This document shows positions 53,231 through 64,000 of a stretch of DNA of 64,000 nt, in pieces (position 1 is the stretch's first letter; every line of letters starts with the position of its first letter). The position numbers were made by a program, and so were the translations under genes. Origin of the DNA: Brachyhypopomus gauderio (taxonomy: Eukaryota; Chordata; Actinopteri; Gymnotiformes; Hypopomidae); contig NW_027506873.1 in the NCBI RefSeq assembly GCF_052324685.1, positions 1,002,001-1,066,000 of the forward strand, read 5' to 3'. Below the pieces are notes generated by a model, which worked only from the letters and a program-made list of their open reading frames with translations, was not told the DNA's origin and made no database searches.

Positions 53231-55228
53231 GTTCGCTGAACTCACCAGCTGTTTGGGTGCTGTTGGCCCTGTCTACTTAGAACAAGCTAATCGACTAACG
53301 TTGTTTGGCTGTTGGTTACTGCTTTATGACCAAATCGGATAAATGATGAGCTTGTTACATACCATACAACTTTACTAACCTTTAAACATTTGATTTACAT
53401 CAATTTCTCGGCAGTCACCAAGCAAAAATTTGTTAAACCGAAACAGGAAGTAATTTAGCATAAGTAATAAAGTAGACTGATTGTAGCGTTGTAGTACATT
53501 TTAAGGAAATATGAAAAGTTGTGAAGATTAGGTGTTTAACCCTCTCTTTATTCACTCGATTACTTGAAAGTCTGAATGAATATGTGGTGTTTATTTCTTA
53601 TTAATTTAAAGTTAATGGCTAGCTTAAGGACAGTGTTCTCCAGACAGTCTAAGACGTATTGGCAAACTGTGGGTCTCGTGACCTAAATGTTACTTTGCGA
53701 CATTTGAGATTTTGTAAACGAAACTGTCCGTGTTTTCACTGTGGTTATTTTTTTTAATTCGGTTACCAGTAATGAAAACAACCGATTCTTTGAGCAAGTT
53801 CATGCTGCTTAGCACATAATTATGGACAAGAGGTAATTTATAGTATGATTGTCTGGGCTCTTTTTCAGTCAGCCAGTATGGTGGTGTAATCAGCTAGCTA
53901 CTATTACCTGGTTAGGCTAAGTCTAAGGTTTTGTCAAGAATGTTTGGAATTGCATCACTAAGATGTACACTTTGTTCTACAGGAACTCGATGAAATTCGC
54001 AAGTCTGGAATGAAAAATTTCCGTAATATTCAAGTTGACGAGTCAAATATTTTGACTTGGCAAGGACTTATTGTTCCTGTAAGTATAAACAACTTCCTTT
54101 TTGTTATTGTAGTGAGTAGTGCCATGGGATTAGTTATACACTCCATTAATTCTTCATTTGCTTTGTGTGGAAAGTCATTGGGTTTACAATATTAAAAAGT
54201 ATAAAGTAAATGATCACCTCGTTCTTCACATCTCTGTGCTACTAGAGTCTTCAGAAGCATTCATAAAGATGTCCATATTCCCATTTGTTTGTCCCTGGAG
54301 TTTAATAACCATGCCAGGTTAAAGCTTTACAGGGTGTGGTTTTGCAGGGTTTATGTTTTGTGAATGCATCTGTTTCAGTACCAAACATGTGGCCTCTTAC
54401 TAGGTCACAAAAGGGTTTGTAGATGTACACTAATCAAAGTTGTGCTTATAGTGAGACATGCTTTTTTTGTGGTTCAGATTAATTCCAAATTTTGGCATAT
54501 TCTGTCCAATGCGAGTGCAGTTGGTTGTGTTTTTCTTGGGGGTAAATTGATGGTGGCATTCATCTTTGTGGAGCCTGCTTTCATGATTGAGACTGACATG
54601 CACCTACTTGTCGTTTTGACCGTAGTTAGTATTTCATAGCTGCCAGATTAAAATGTAGAATTGCATTTTTATTTCCTGAGTCATTAAGCAGACTTTTGTG
54701 ACAAGTAAAAACAAACAAAACTGTGTTTGATTACTTGTTTCAGGACAATCCTCCATATGATAAAGGCGCATTCCGGATCGAGATCATATTCCCTGCCGAG
54801 TACCCTTTCAAGCCTCCCAAGATAACTTTCAAAACCAAAATCTACCACCCGAACATTGATGAGAAAGGCCAGGTATGCCTGCCAGTTATAAGTGCTGAAA
54901 ACTGGAAACCAGCCACTAAAACTGACCAAGGTAAGTCATCTCAGCCTATTCTGACATGTAGGATGTGTGATTTCAGACAGATGGAGTGTGCTTGTTTTGT
55001 CTCTTGTATAGATGACCATGGTCTCATGCTTTTTCATACAGTTAATGCTGTGTTCTTTCCTTTCCCAAATTAGTAATCCAGTCTCTGATTGCCCTTGTCA
55101 ACGACCCTCAACCAGAGCACCCGCTGAGAGCTGATTTAGCAGAAGAATATTCAAAAGACCGTAAAAAATTCTTTAAGAATGCAGAAGAGTTTACAAAGAA
55201 ACATGGAGAAAAGCGACCAGTGGACTAA
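52664..55228 (+). CDS. ube2l3: Ubiquitin-conjugating enzyme E2 L3 (UBCH7), complete, 4 exons
   Basis: Accepts ubiquitin from E1 and passes it to the catalytic cysteine of HECT and RBR ligases such as parkin and HOIP; cytosolic and nuclear. Exons: 52664-52690, 53983-54078, 54744-54930, 55074-55228, all GT-AG, joining to 154 residues, the same length as human UBE2L3. Visible features: the HPN motif at 76-78, catalytic Cys86 in GQVCLP, Phe63 for E3 contact, and Pro88 and His119, the pair that makes this E2 reactive with cysteine rather than lysine. The sequence is almost identical to the human protein (for example LHK for LMK near residue 8). No lesion was found. Intron 1 holds a CT-rich microsatellite at 53186. 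Confidence 0.97.
53186..53230. repeat. (CT)n microsatellite in ube2l3 intron 1
   Basis: A CT run with two GT interruptions. Confidence 0.9.
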
Positions 55229-57357
55229 TAATGCGAGTTCGACTCCCACCCTCTCCCGTCTATCCCTCTAAATCTATAAACCTCTACCTGTACCCTCCCT
55301 GCCTGCCCACACACTCAATCCCACAGCATCCTTTCAGAGCTTGGAGCAGAGCGTCCCAAAAGTGTTTCAACCTTGCTGCAGGACTTTCTGAATTGGTGTA
55401 CTGCCCTCTGGGTACCAACTGGATGGCAGATTTTTCTTTAGTGTAAAGAAAATGTGATCCAAATACAAGCATAAGTGGGAACTTGAATTATGAAGGGGGG
55501 GGGGAGATGCTGTTCCTTTTAATTTGTTCTTAGTTTGCACAGAAATGTGTACTGGTCACACAGACCACTGTGCAATGAATTGCGACTGTTCAGAGAAGAT
55601 TACTATGGTCCTTTCACTGTCCACACACCCCCCCCCCCCCCCCCCCCCCCCAACCTCCACACATGCACATCTTTGTTAAAGCAAAAATCCAGTAACCGAA
55701 TGATGGGCAGCACTTAATGCTTTGAGTTTCTAAAGGCGTGTGCCAGAAGTTTCTTTTATATTTCCTTTTTATTGTTTTTGCTTAGGTTGCACTGTATTCT
55801 GTGAAAGGTGTTCTGTTTATAATCTGTCTCATCCAACTCATCCAATATTCAAAATTGCAGCTTAGTCACTGTTACCAATATAATGTTTATGATGTTATAA
55901 AAAAGGAGAAGAGAAAACCCACATCTGTGTGCCTTGCTGATCCTTTTTGTTGTTGGTAATATATTAGGCAGTCTCCTTTTCCTGTAAGGACAAGCATTGG
56001 GAGAAGTGTTTCTTTAACCAAATACTTTTTTTGTATCTCGATGATCAAAGAAGTTATTATCTTGGGGAATATCTGTTGGAGAGATTGGTTAATCAATATC
56101 TTGAGACTGAAAGTAGCCCACCTTATGAATGTTCAGCACACGCGGTATGACTTTCTTTGATGATTAAAAAAAAGATCTGCACGTTTTCAAGTACTTGCTG
56201 ATCAGTAGCAATGTAGAATGTTGTTTGATAGTAATCTCAAGCTTTGAAAGTGGCACTTATGAAAGTTCTGCAATGAACTTAATTCTCTAATGTAAATTAA
56301 GTTTTTATCGAAGAATCAGTTTACATTCATGATACAGCCTGGAAATATCAGTTTACAAGTAACTTTTGATTTATGTTTGTATTACACATACAGTAGTATT
56401 GTTAAGTCAGTGTGCTTTTGTGCGCAGGTTACCAGACTCCAACATCACCTTGATTTTTGGCCTTTCCAGAAGCATAACGTAATAGCATCCAACATTAAAG
56501 TTGTGAAAGACATTGATATAGTAATGTTTGGTGTATAAAAATGTAAATTGATGCTAACTACAAGTGGATAAAGCCACATTTTCAAATCCAGGAATGAACA
56601 AATTTACGGGAATTGAATGATAGACTGATGTGTGTATATACTGTCTAAAGCCACACTCGCGTGTGTGTGTGTATACTGTCTAAAGTCACACTCACATGCC
56701 TTATGGGCATTTGTTAAACTGATTCTGTTCTTCTTTGCTCCACAACTAGCTTTAGTGTATTTCACTAAACTGTTATTTCACAGTGGCTTCTACAGAGAGA
56801 ATATATGACAAGTTACAACATTAAAATATGTACATTAAAACAAGTATTTAAGCTTGACCAACAGGGGCATTTTAACTCACTATTAGAAATGACACGGCAT
56901 CACCATTTAGGCTTAGGGATTCAATCTTAGAGTAAAATCTGTCAATCTGTGTCAATATACAGATTTCAGTCAAAATTGATTTCGTCAGCAGATTCAAACT
57001 TTTCAGATATTCCTGAATATCCATGACAAATGCCATCTTTGTAAGCATCTCTGTAGAACAAGTGTGCACTGGGTCTTGTGTAGTGTGATGACTCCTGCTT
57101 TCATTTGCCTACTGATTAGAGCTTGTTCACGTGCTCCCGTGATGAGTAGCTGTGTGAGCCATGTGTCCTGCCCTTTCCAGACATTTGTGGGACTGTCTTA
57201 AGTAAACCTCTTCTGTTATCTGGAGCTTATATTACCATGAGTGCTCCCCTATTTCCGTTATGGCCATTATGCCCCTTTGTTTAAAGCATTCTCATTAGCT
57301 CCCCCTTGAGGCCACATTTTTAGGGCCCTTCATCACTCTTTCAAGACAAATTAATTT
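55229..57357 (+). other. ube2l3: ube2l3 3' UTR and downstream flank
   Basis: AT-rich non-coding sequence directly after the ube2l3 stop codon. It includes a 24-bp poly-C run (55628-55651) and a two-copy repeat of ATACTGTCTAAAG near 56637-56695. Possible ATTAAA-type polyadenylation sites occur near 56162 and 56819; no classic AATAAA stands out. No coding exon. Confidence 0.5.
55628..55651. repeat. Poly-C tract in the ube2l3 3' UTR
   Basis: About 24 consecutive C between CACACAC and AACCTCC. Confidence 0.93.
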
Positions 57358-57505
57358 ATACAATGCTATTTATAACAGCTGTTATCACAAAGCAACCTTA
57401 CACATGTCAAGCACACAGTCAGCAAGTCAAAGGTGACAGTGGCAAGGATAAACTCCCTAGACCACAAGAAAGAAATCTTGAGAGGAACCAAGACGCAAAG
57501 GATAC
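57358..57505 (-). mobile_element. Diverged LINE 3' end remnant
   Basis: Aligns by eye to the element at 63211-63450. Shared blocks are GTTATCACAAAG against GTTGTCACAAAG, GGTGACAGTGGCAAGGAT against GGCGACAGTGGCGAGGAA, AAACTCCCTA in both, and AGAGGAACCAAGAC against GGGAGAACCAAGAC. It is shorter and more mutated, so it is an older insertion of the same or a related family. Confidence 0.7.
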
Positions 57506-59476
57506 TGCATACTATTACAGCCTACTACATACTACTACATAATACTACATACTATACTATAATGCTACATGCTTTTCACGTATGCTCTATATGACCAAAA
57601 TGAGTGCATCCAGTATGCCTGTCTTCAGTGCATCTGCTTCCAAGGCATCTGCTTAGTTGTGTTATATACAAACAAAGTTGATATTTGATGAGCACGGTGC
57701 ACCAGGAGTCTGATCAGGAAATTTTTGCCAAATTCTCTAAAAATGGCAACAAAATCACTATGTTGCCAATATTGCTGCTACTTTATCGCCATTCACAAAA
57801 TGATGTCTCACATCTCACCCCAGAGCTCCTTTACTTCATAGCCCTCTCTCCAGTCTCCCCTCTCATATGACCAGGGTTGTCCACATCCCTTGAATTTCTG
57901 GTGCCTTTATCAGTTTATCACTCATCAAATAGCTGGTTGCCATGCTGGCCACGCTCAGGAGCAGGAGCAGGCTGATGTTCTGGTGTGATGGAGTTCAGCC
58001 TTGTCACTGTGTTTCTGGACCCAAGGCAAATAAAGCGCTGAGCAGGCAGCCCTGTGTAAGATGAGCAAGTAGAGCGACTTGCTTTTGCCATCTGCATTGC
58101 TTACGCTCTTCGGACGTGCATCATGCTTATGTAGTGATGAAGGAACACATGACCTCAGGAAGTTCATTGGTCATTCATCTGAAATATTCAAAACCTTGAA
58201 ATTGTTAATGGAATTTTTTAAAATATGGATTAGAATTATCTTATAAAACTGTAATTGTAACTTATGAATGTTTAATGGACACAAAAAAGCTGTGACCAAG
58301 GTGACATAAATACATAATACATAATTTACAGTTTACGAAACTTTATTGTACCATAGAGCCAAAGCATCTATTCTTGTTGATTTTCAAGGAGTGTGAACTA
58401 TAAAGAATCAAGCATGATATAGGCAATCTAAAATAAAATGGCAATTAGCCAGAGGCCAAAGTGAACTGTCTGGAAGCATCTGTAAAGGCAGCAGCCTACT
58501 CCATAGCCATAACAGCCCATGAGCATGCAGACCAAGACCAAGAGCCAACAATTCTGCACAAAATAGCAAAAGCAACAAATGCTAGCAGACCAATTCAAAC
58601 AGGTGGTTGGTCAGTGCTGTGCCACATTTTAAGGTCCCTGGTCCCAGTTCAGATGGACCTAAAAATGTTGTTTGGTATGGATTGCACAGATGTAACAAAA
58701 ATAAATAAATAAATAAATAACAGGATTCAAATAATAAGAAGAAGACGTTTTGTTTCACATGTCCACACTGTGAATTGTTCATCAGTAGTACACATTGGAG
58801 GATACCTATGAGAAAGTACACCTGCAGGCTAAACCTTTCTGGACTGAACATGCATTGACCAAGTTAAACAGCACTTTAGCAATAAAGAAAAACTGAAGCA
58901 ATTATATTGTGCATGATTGGTTAATGATTAATGTTTACAAATAAAGTTAAAAACAAATGCATATTTGGATAAATTAACATGCTAACTGAAACCTTCTGAA
59001 TATTAATTTAGATAATTGTCTGGATTCAAATGTTTTTTTAAGTGAATAAAGTATAAATTATCCACTCCATAAATACTTTGAAGAGCATTTTGGAGTTCTG
59101 AAACACAACAGGTTTTGATGCACCCCTTATTTTTCCGCACTCAGATGATTTGTATCAGTCAGGTATAATAAACCCATTCAAATATTTCCATGTGCCAGTG
59201 AACAAAGGTACATATGCTGCAGTTGTTTTAGAAAGACTAGAAAGAGCATCTGTAATAGTAATAGTAATAATAATTTCTAATTTATGAATAATAGAATGTG
59301 TTCACATAAAAACATGCCCTTACGACAACATGCAGAAAATTATAAATTTCTTAGACACAAATGATAATTGGAGATAATTGTGTGCATAATTGTAAAATTA
59401 AGTAAAGAGATAATAGCAATAAAAAATATCTATTCATGTAATACTTTAAGTATAATCACAAGTATGAATGAACATA
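57506..59476. other. Gene-free AT-rich stretch
   Basis: Contains an (AATA)n run at 58700-58720 and short imperfect repeats of TACTACATA near 57520-57560. I see no gene, RNA gene or identifiable transposon. The small open frames (for example minus 57955-58167, plus 58461-58712) lack recognisable similarity. Confidence 0.5.
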
Positions 59477-59814
59477 TACAGAGGGTCCTCGACTTACGAT
59501 ATTGATCTGTTCCATCGCGTCGTAAACCGATTTTTGGTGTAAGTTGGAACATACGTACATACTGTACATAAATAACATACTGTAAGCACTTGTCCTATCC
59601 TAACACCTATCCTAACACAGTAATTATCAACCATGTAACCGCATAACCGTATATTCTTCCACCGCGCACACCAAACACGAAGTTTGCGTTACAACGTTTA
59701 TGACGCAAAACCACGTAACAAGTCGAAACAAGGCTTTATGGGAGTAAATGGGAGATGTGTCGTTACCACGAAACATCATAACTCGGGACTGACATAACCT
59801 GAGGACCTCCTGTA
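59477..59814. mobile_element. Mariner-type MITE
   Basis: An approximately 334-bp element. The left end is CAGAGGGTCCTCGACTTACG, and the right end, inverted, reads CAGGAGGTCCTCAGGTTATG. It is flanked by TA at 59477-59478 and 59813-59814. The TCCTCGACTTACG end resembles pogo/Tigger-like nonautonomous elements. No coding capacity. Confidence 0.8.
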
Positions 59815-59983
59815 TTCATAGATGATGAAGATGCTTAGCAGGGTTAAAAAGGTCTTCTGCTTCAGTGTGTTCCAGTAGGTAGCAAACTCAGGTTAGACAC
59901 CATACTGCACATTTGCTTCAGACATTTTGGATGCAGGTGTAATGGGAAGACTCCATTACAGAGTATGTCTGGAGGTATGATCT

Positions 59984-60496
59984 CTCCAAGGCAGTAGCGA
60001 ACCGTGACCATTAAACCTGGGACCGCTGCCACCCCCCCAAAGGCATCAAAGGACTGAATCGAAACTAGCTAGCGGTGGTACGCTAACGACAGCTAGCGTC
60101 GCCACAGTGGGCGGAAATTATCATACAGTTAAGCCCGCCCACTAAGAGGAAAGATGTGATTGGCCAATTTTACTGTCATTTGAAACTGGTATTGCGCTGA
60201 ATTATAACTGCCAGGCCCTCTGTAAACGAACAGCGGGCATCACAGTCCTGATAGAGGGAGACACAGGCTCACAGGCTTCCACTTAACCCCTCACCTTCCA
60301 ACACAGATTGAATAGACACAGTTGAATAATTTATTTGCTTATATTTTTGTAATTGTTTAGATGTCGATTGTCAAACTGTAAGTAGGCAAAATAAAAGTAA
60401 TTGGATAAATTATATTATATATATTTATGTTTTAAGAATATTTTAGGCCCTCTGAGAGGGCGTAGAGGGCCCTGACGGATCCCCACTGCTCCAAGG
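59984..60496. mobile_element. hAT-type nonautonomous transposon with 8-bp target duplication
   Basis: The element spans 59992-60488 (about 497 bp). The left end is CAGTAGCGAACCGT and the inverted right end reads CAGTGGGGATCCGT (11 of 14 matching). It is flanked on both sides by the identical octamer CTCCAAGG (59984-59991 and 60489-60496). An 8-bp duplication with CAGTG-like ends is the hAT signature. The interior has no transposase; reading frames crossing its right end run into flanking DNA. Confidence 0.85.
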
Positions 60497-60820
60497 GCAC
60501 CGCCCCTATTGGATTGGTGTCCTTGTGAAGGGTATTTAAACTCTTGTTTGTTCTCATGAAAAATGCAATGGGTTATGGTGGCAATTATGTGTTGGTCCTG
60601 GAAGTTAATCGCTTGTACGGGATGAGAGGAAACGCTTGTGTCTGTGGTGCAAGAGCTTTGCACATGTATGCATAGTTTATGGGATAGGGGTTTGAGCCAC
60701 ATGCAAGTGGTAAGTAGAGTGGCGAGAATGCGATACATTCCATACTGTTGGGAATAATTATATTTGTTTGTTTGTTTGTGTGCTTTAGGTCATTGAGTTG
60801 GTGGATTAACGTGTGATCAA

Positions 60821-60872
60821 TAGGTAGGTAGGTAGGTAGATACTTTATTGATCCCAAAGGAAATTTTATCAG
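60821..60872 (+). mobile_element. Short retroelement tail fragment
   Basis: A (TAGG)n run followed by GATACTTTATTGATCCCAAA and GGAAATTTTATC, the typical 3' end of a fish LINE or SINE in inverted orientation. It directly abuts the LINE copy at 60873. Confidence 0.5.
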
Positions 60873-61775
60873 TAAAGGAGGCGTCACCTTTGATAATGAG
60901 CTCAGCTTCAAATCACACATCATGATTACATGCAAGACAGCTTACTTTCACCTTCGAAACATCGCTAAGGTCCGAGCTATGCTCTCTCCTGCTGACAGTG
61001 AAAAACTTGTCCATGCATTTATCACATCATGGCTAGATTATTGTAACGCTGTTCTATCTGCTCTTCCAAAGAGCTCTATTTTGCACCTACAGCGAGTTCA
61101 GAACGCGCCTGCAAGGGTTCTGACCCGCAGGAGAAAGAGAGATCATATTACACCGGCACTCCACTCACTGCACTGGTTACCTGTCAGCTTTAGAATAGAT
61201 TTTAAGGTTCTAGTCATGGTTTTTAAATGTCTTCATGGTCTTGCCCCTCTTTACCTCAGTGAAATTATGGTTAGATATGTTCCAGTCAGGTCTCTCAGGT
61301 CTTCAAACAGTAATCTACTGGTGATTCCTAAAAGCCGATTAAAGATTGGCGAGGGTGCTTTTAGCCACTATGGCCCAAAGCTCTGGAATTCTCTTCCTGA
61401 AGAGCTCAGAGGCATTTCATCCCTGCATAGTTTCAAGAACAGTCTCAAAACATTCCTGTTTAGATCTGCTTTTAGTTAAGAAACTCTCTTATTTAAAATC
61501 TTATTTACTTTATTACATTATGTTGTCTGTTATTTTCTAAATCTAACTAACTATCTTAATAGTTTTATCTTATTTACTTTACTTTTTTATTATCTTATTT
61601 ACTTTATTTTTTTACTTTTTATGTAATTTTAATATTTTTATCTTTAATTTCTTATAACATTTTCTTTTTGTCTTATCTCCTTTTATTGTTTCTTTTTATT
61701 TATACTGTAAAACACTTTGAGTTGCATGTATGCATGAAAGGTGCTATACAAATACAAATAAATAAATAAAGAAAG
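60873..61775 (+). mobile_element. LINE (L2/CR1-like) 3' fragment, second copy
   Basis: A 5'-truncated fragment. The open frame (start Met at 60922, stop at 61477-61479) encodes the reverse transcriptase C-terminal region: LVHAFITSWLDYCNAVLSAL, HWLPVSFRIDFKVLV, HGLAPLYLSE, LWNSLPEELR and FKNSLKTFLF. The tail CACTTTGAGTTGCATGTATG and (AATA)n lie at 61710-61770. It matches the antisense fragment in pi4ka intron 52 closely but keeps a few codons (around VLVM and LSEI) that the intronic copy lacks. It is too short to encode the catalytic palm, so it is non-autonomous. Confidence 0.87.
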
Positions 61776-61850
61776 AAAGGTATTCCAGCCACTGCACGGT
61801 AGGGCAAAGCTCTGAGCACAAAGTGTAATTTTTTAAATGATGTTTGTTAT

Positions 61851-63210
61851 GGTCTCCTCCATGGATCACCACCTTATCGTGGTGGAGGGTTTACGTGCCT
61901 ACATGATCCTAGGAGCTAGGTTGTCTGGGGAAATGCCCCTGGTAGGGTCTCTCAAGGCAAATTGGTCCTAGTTGATGGGTCAGACAAAGAGTGATCCAAA
62001 AGCCCCTATGGAATTTAGAAATAACAGGACCCAGATACCCTTGCTCAGATCAGGGTTACCGGGGCCCGACCATGGAGCCAGGCCTGGGGCAGGGCTCCTT
62101 GGCGAGCGCCTGGTGGCCGTTTTTCTACCTGTGGGGCTCGACTGGGCACAGCCCGAAGGAGACATGTGGGTTCCCTTTCCCATGGGCCCACCACCTGTGG
62201 GAGACGTAGTACTATGTGCTTGGTGGACTGTGCGGTGACTGAAGGTGGGGGCCTTGGCGTACTGATCCTTGGTTACTGAAACTGGCTCTTGGGACATGGA
62301 ACGTAACCTCTCTGGTTAGGATGGAGCCTGAGCTGGTGTGTGAAGCTAAGAGATACCAACTAGATATTTTTGGGCTCACCTCAACACACAGTGTGGGTTC
62401 TGGAACCAATCCTCTCAAGAGAGGCTGGATTTATTCTTTTCTGGAGTTGCCCAGGGTGAAAGGCAAAGGGCTGGAGTGGGCTGACTTATAGCTCCCTGGC
62501 TCACTGCCTGTGTTTTGGGATTTTCCCCGGTAGACAACGCCTTCGGGTTGGGGAACGGGCTCTGACTGTTGTTTGTGCTTATGCACCAAATGGCAGTTTG
62601 GAGTACCCGGCCTTCTTGGAGTCCTTGGAGGGGATACTGGAAGGTGCCCCTTCTGGGGATTCCATTGTTGTGCTGGGGGGACTTCAATGCACACGTTCAA
62701 TGCAATGACAGTAGGACCTGGAAGGGTGTGATTGGGAGGAATGTCCTCTCCGATCTGAACCCGAGTGGTGTTCTGTTATTGGACTTCTGTGCTTATCACA
62801 GTCTGTCCATAACTCACACCATGTTCGAGTGGGCTTTATTCAGTGCCTCCAGTGTCAATACGGCAGACCAGAGTTGTGGATGCAAGGTTGTCAGTGCCTG
62901 TCGTGCCGTCAATCCCCAAACCCGGTGGTGGACACCTTGGGTAAGGGAGGCCGTCATGCTGAAGAAAGAGTCCTATCGGGCCTGGTTGGCTTGTGCGACT
63001 GCTTGGGTACAGGAGGGTCAAGCAGATTGTGTTTTTTTCCCCCTAATCGCGCTATCCGCTCTTATTTTGAAATTGCGCACCGCAATCTCAAGACGAGGCT
63101 TCATTGGCCCATTCAGTCAATGAAAAATTGAGTATTTGAGTACCCCTGTGGGGCTGGGGATCTGCTGATCTCGACTGGGGATGTCATTTGGCAGTGGAAA
63201 GAATTCTTCA
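61851..63210 (+). mobile_element. RTE-like LINE 5' fragment with internal deletion
   Basis: It begins near ATGGATCACCACCTTATCG, the common 5' block of a fish LINE. Broken frames encode an apurinic endonuclease domain: GDFNAHV near 62680, then [11 protein letters not shown] and [14 protein letters not shown]. After TMFE (about 62830) the sequence jumps to [11 protein letters not shown] and [20 protein letters not shown], so the second half of the endonuclease is deleted. Several stops interrupt the upstream part. It ends where the next LINE begins. The clade (RTE/Rex3-type) is assigned by motif memory. Confidence 0.75.
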
Positions 63211-64000
63211 ATCAATCAATCAAAGTTTATTTGTATAGCGCTTTTCACAACACATGTTGTCACAAAGCGCCTTACAGGATTTAAAAGGTTAACAATACTA
63301 CGGGTCCAGAACCCTAATGAGCAAGCCAAGGGCGACAGTGGCGAGGAAAAACTCCCTAAGATAGTGGGGAATAGGAAGAAACCTCGGGAGAACCAAGACT
63401 CAAAAGGGAACCCATCCTCCATTGGGCGGCCCGTTAACACACAGATTACACAAAATACAGACAAATACACAAGTCACACACAAATCACACAATCAGACTA
63501 AGTAAAGGTAAAAATGAAAGTTCTGGGTTATGATATTGTCACTGTAAATGTCTGTTGATGAACGCCAGGCTTTCATTCCGTGTCGGAGCAGCGATGCTGG
63601 TATTGTAGGCTCCGACTGCAATGTTACTCTCCAGGTGAACCTCGGAGAAAAGATACGAGATGTAGTAAATATGTAACAGATTAATCAAAGGCCAAACTAA
63701 ACAGATGAGTCTTTAATCGAGTTTTAAACATTGAGACTGTGTCTGAGTCCCGAATAGAGGCAGGAAGATTATTCCACAATTGTGGAGCTTTAAAAGAAAA
63801 GGCTCTTCCACCTGCTGTGATCTTTTTGATCCTAGGAACAGTTAATAACCCTGCGTCCTGCGAGCGAAGTGAACGCGCTGGGTTATATTGTTCAATAAGT
63901 TCACTAAGATAGTCTGGAGCTAAGCCATGCAGCGTTTTATATGTTAATAAAAGTATTTTATAGTCAATACGGAATCTAATTGGCAGCCAGTGTAATGACG
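63211..64000 (-). mobile_element. Antisense LINE fragment running off the right edge
   Basis: Oriented on the minus strand. Its 3' end is the (TTGA)n tail at 63211-63224 followed by the block around GCGCTTTGTGACAACATGTG, with 3' UTR to about 63680. Upstream on the minus strand, 63681 to the window edge, an open frame ends with TAA at 63681-63683. It encodes a reverse transcriptase C-terminus (WLPIRFRIDYK, HGLAPDYLSELI, FSFKAPQLWNNLP, FKTRLKTHLF). The layout is like the LINE copies at 31 kb and 61 kb but the family is different. The remainder lies beyond the window. Confidence 0.85.

Noticed and set aside
59461..64000. Undescribed multi-gene system at the right edge
   Set aside because: All sizeable frames there resolve to transposon remnants or carry no recognisable similarity; no coherent gene set is present.

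Overview
The window is vertebrate nuclear DNA, almost certainly from a teleost fish. The genes are split into many short exons with GT-AG introns, are long and AT-rich between exons, and match vertebrate orthologs exon by exon. The transposon load is typical of fish: a Tc1-like element, a tRNA-derived SINE, L2/CR1-like and RTE-like LINEs, hAT-like and mariner-like MITEs, and abundant (CA)n, (CT)n and poly-C runs. I cannot name the species. Gene names rest on recognised protein sequence; no database search was run.

Layout. (1) 1-2432, plus strand: the last seven coding exons of slc25a1, the mitochondrial citrate carrier; its 5' part lies left of the window. (2) 4679-32543, plus strand: a complete 54-exon pi4ka gene for phosphatidylinositol 4-kinase alpha. 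I could join it in frame over its whole length (6,285 nt, 2,094 codons plus stop). Two of its introns start with GC instead of GT. Its introns carry minisatellites (one of about 1.9 kb), a SINE, a foldback element, a nonautonomous DNA transposon, a broken Tc1 element and an antisense LINE fragment. (3) 43570-45252, minus strand: the single large coding exon of hic2, a BTB zinc-finger repressor, with a probable noncoding first exon near 50218-50300. (4) 52664-55228, plus strand: a complete four-exon ube2l3, the UBCH7 ubiquitin-conjugating enzyme. (5) 55229-64000: the ube2l3 3' region, then a gene-free stretch that becomes a dense mosaic of transposon remnants from about 59.5 kb to the right edge.

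The four genes do not form a pathway. They are neighbours by descent: their human orthologs all lie in the 22q11.2 region, so this is a compact piece of conserved synteny. slc25a1 and pi4ka sit tail to head, with at most about 2.2 kb between stop and start codons and possibly under 200 bp between transcripts. hic2 and ube2l3 point away from each other, about 2.4 kb apart, and both candidate starts carry a YY1-type CAAGATGGCG motif.

I found no new multi-gene system. The most checkable unusual points are the two GC-AG introns in pi4ka, a 129-bp (CT)n tract that forms the polypyrimidine tract of pi4ka exon 52, a nonautonomous hAT-like element with a perfect 8-bp target duplication, a Tc1 transposase whose DD34E spacing has shrunk to 27, and two sister LINE fragments about 30 kb apart, one of which clearly lost its reverse transcriptase catalytic box.
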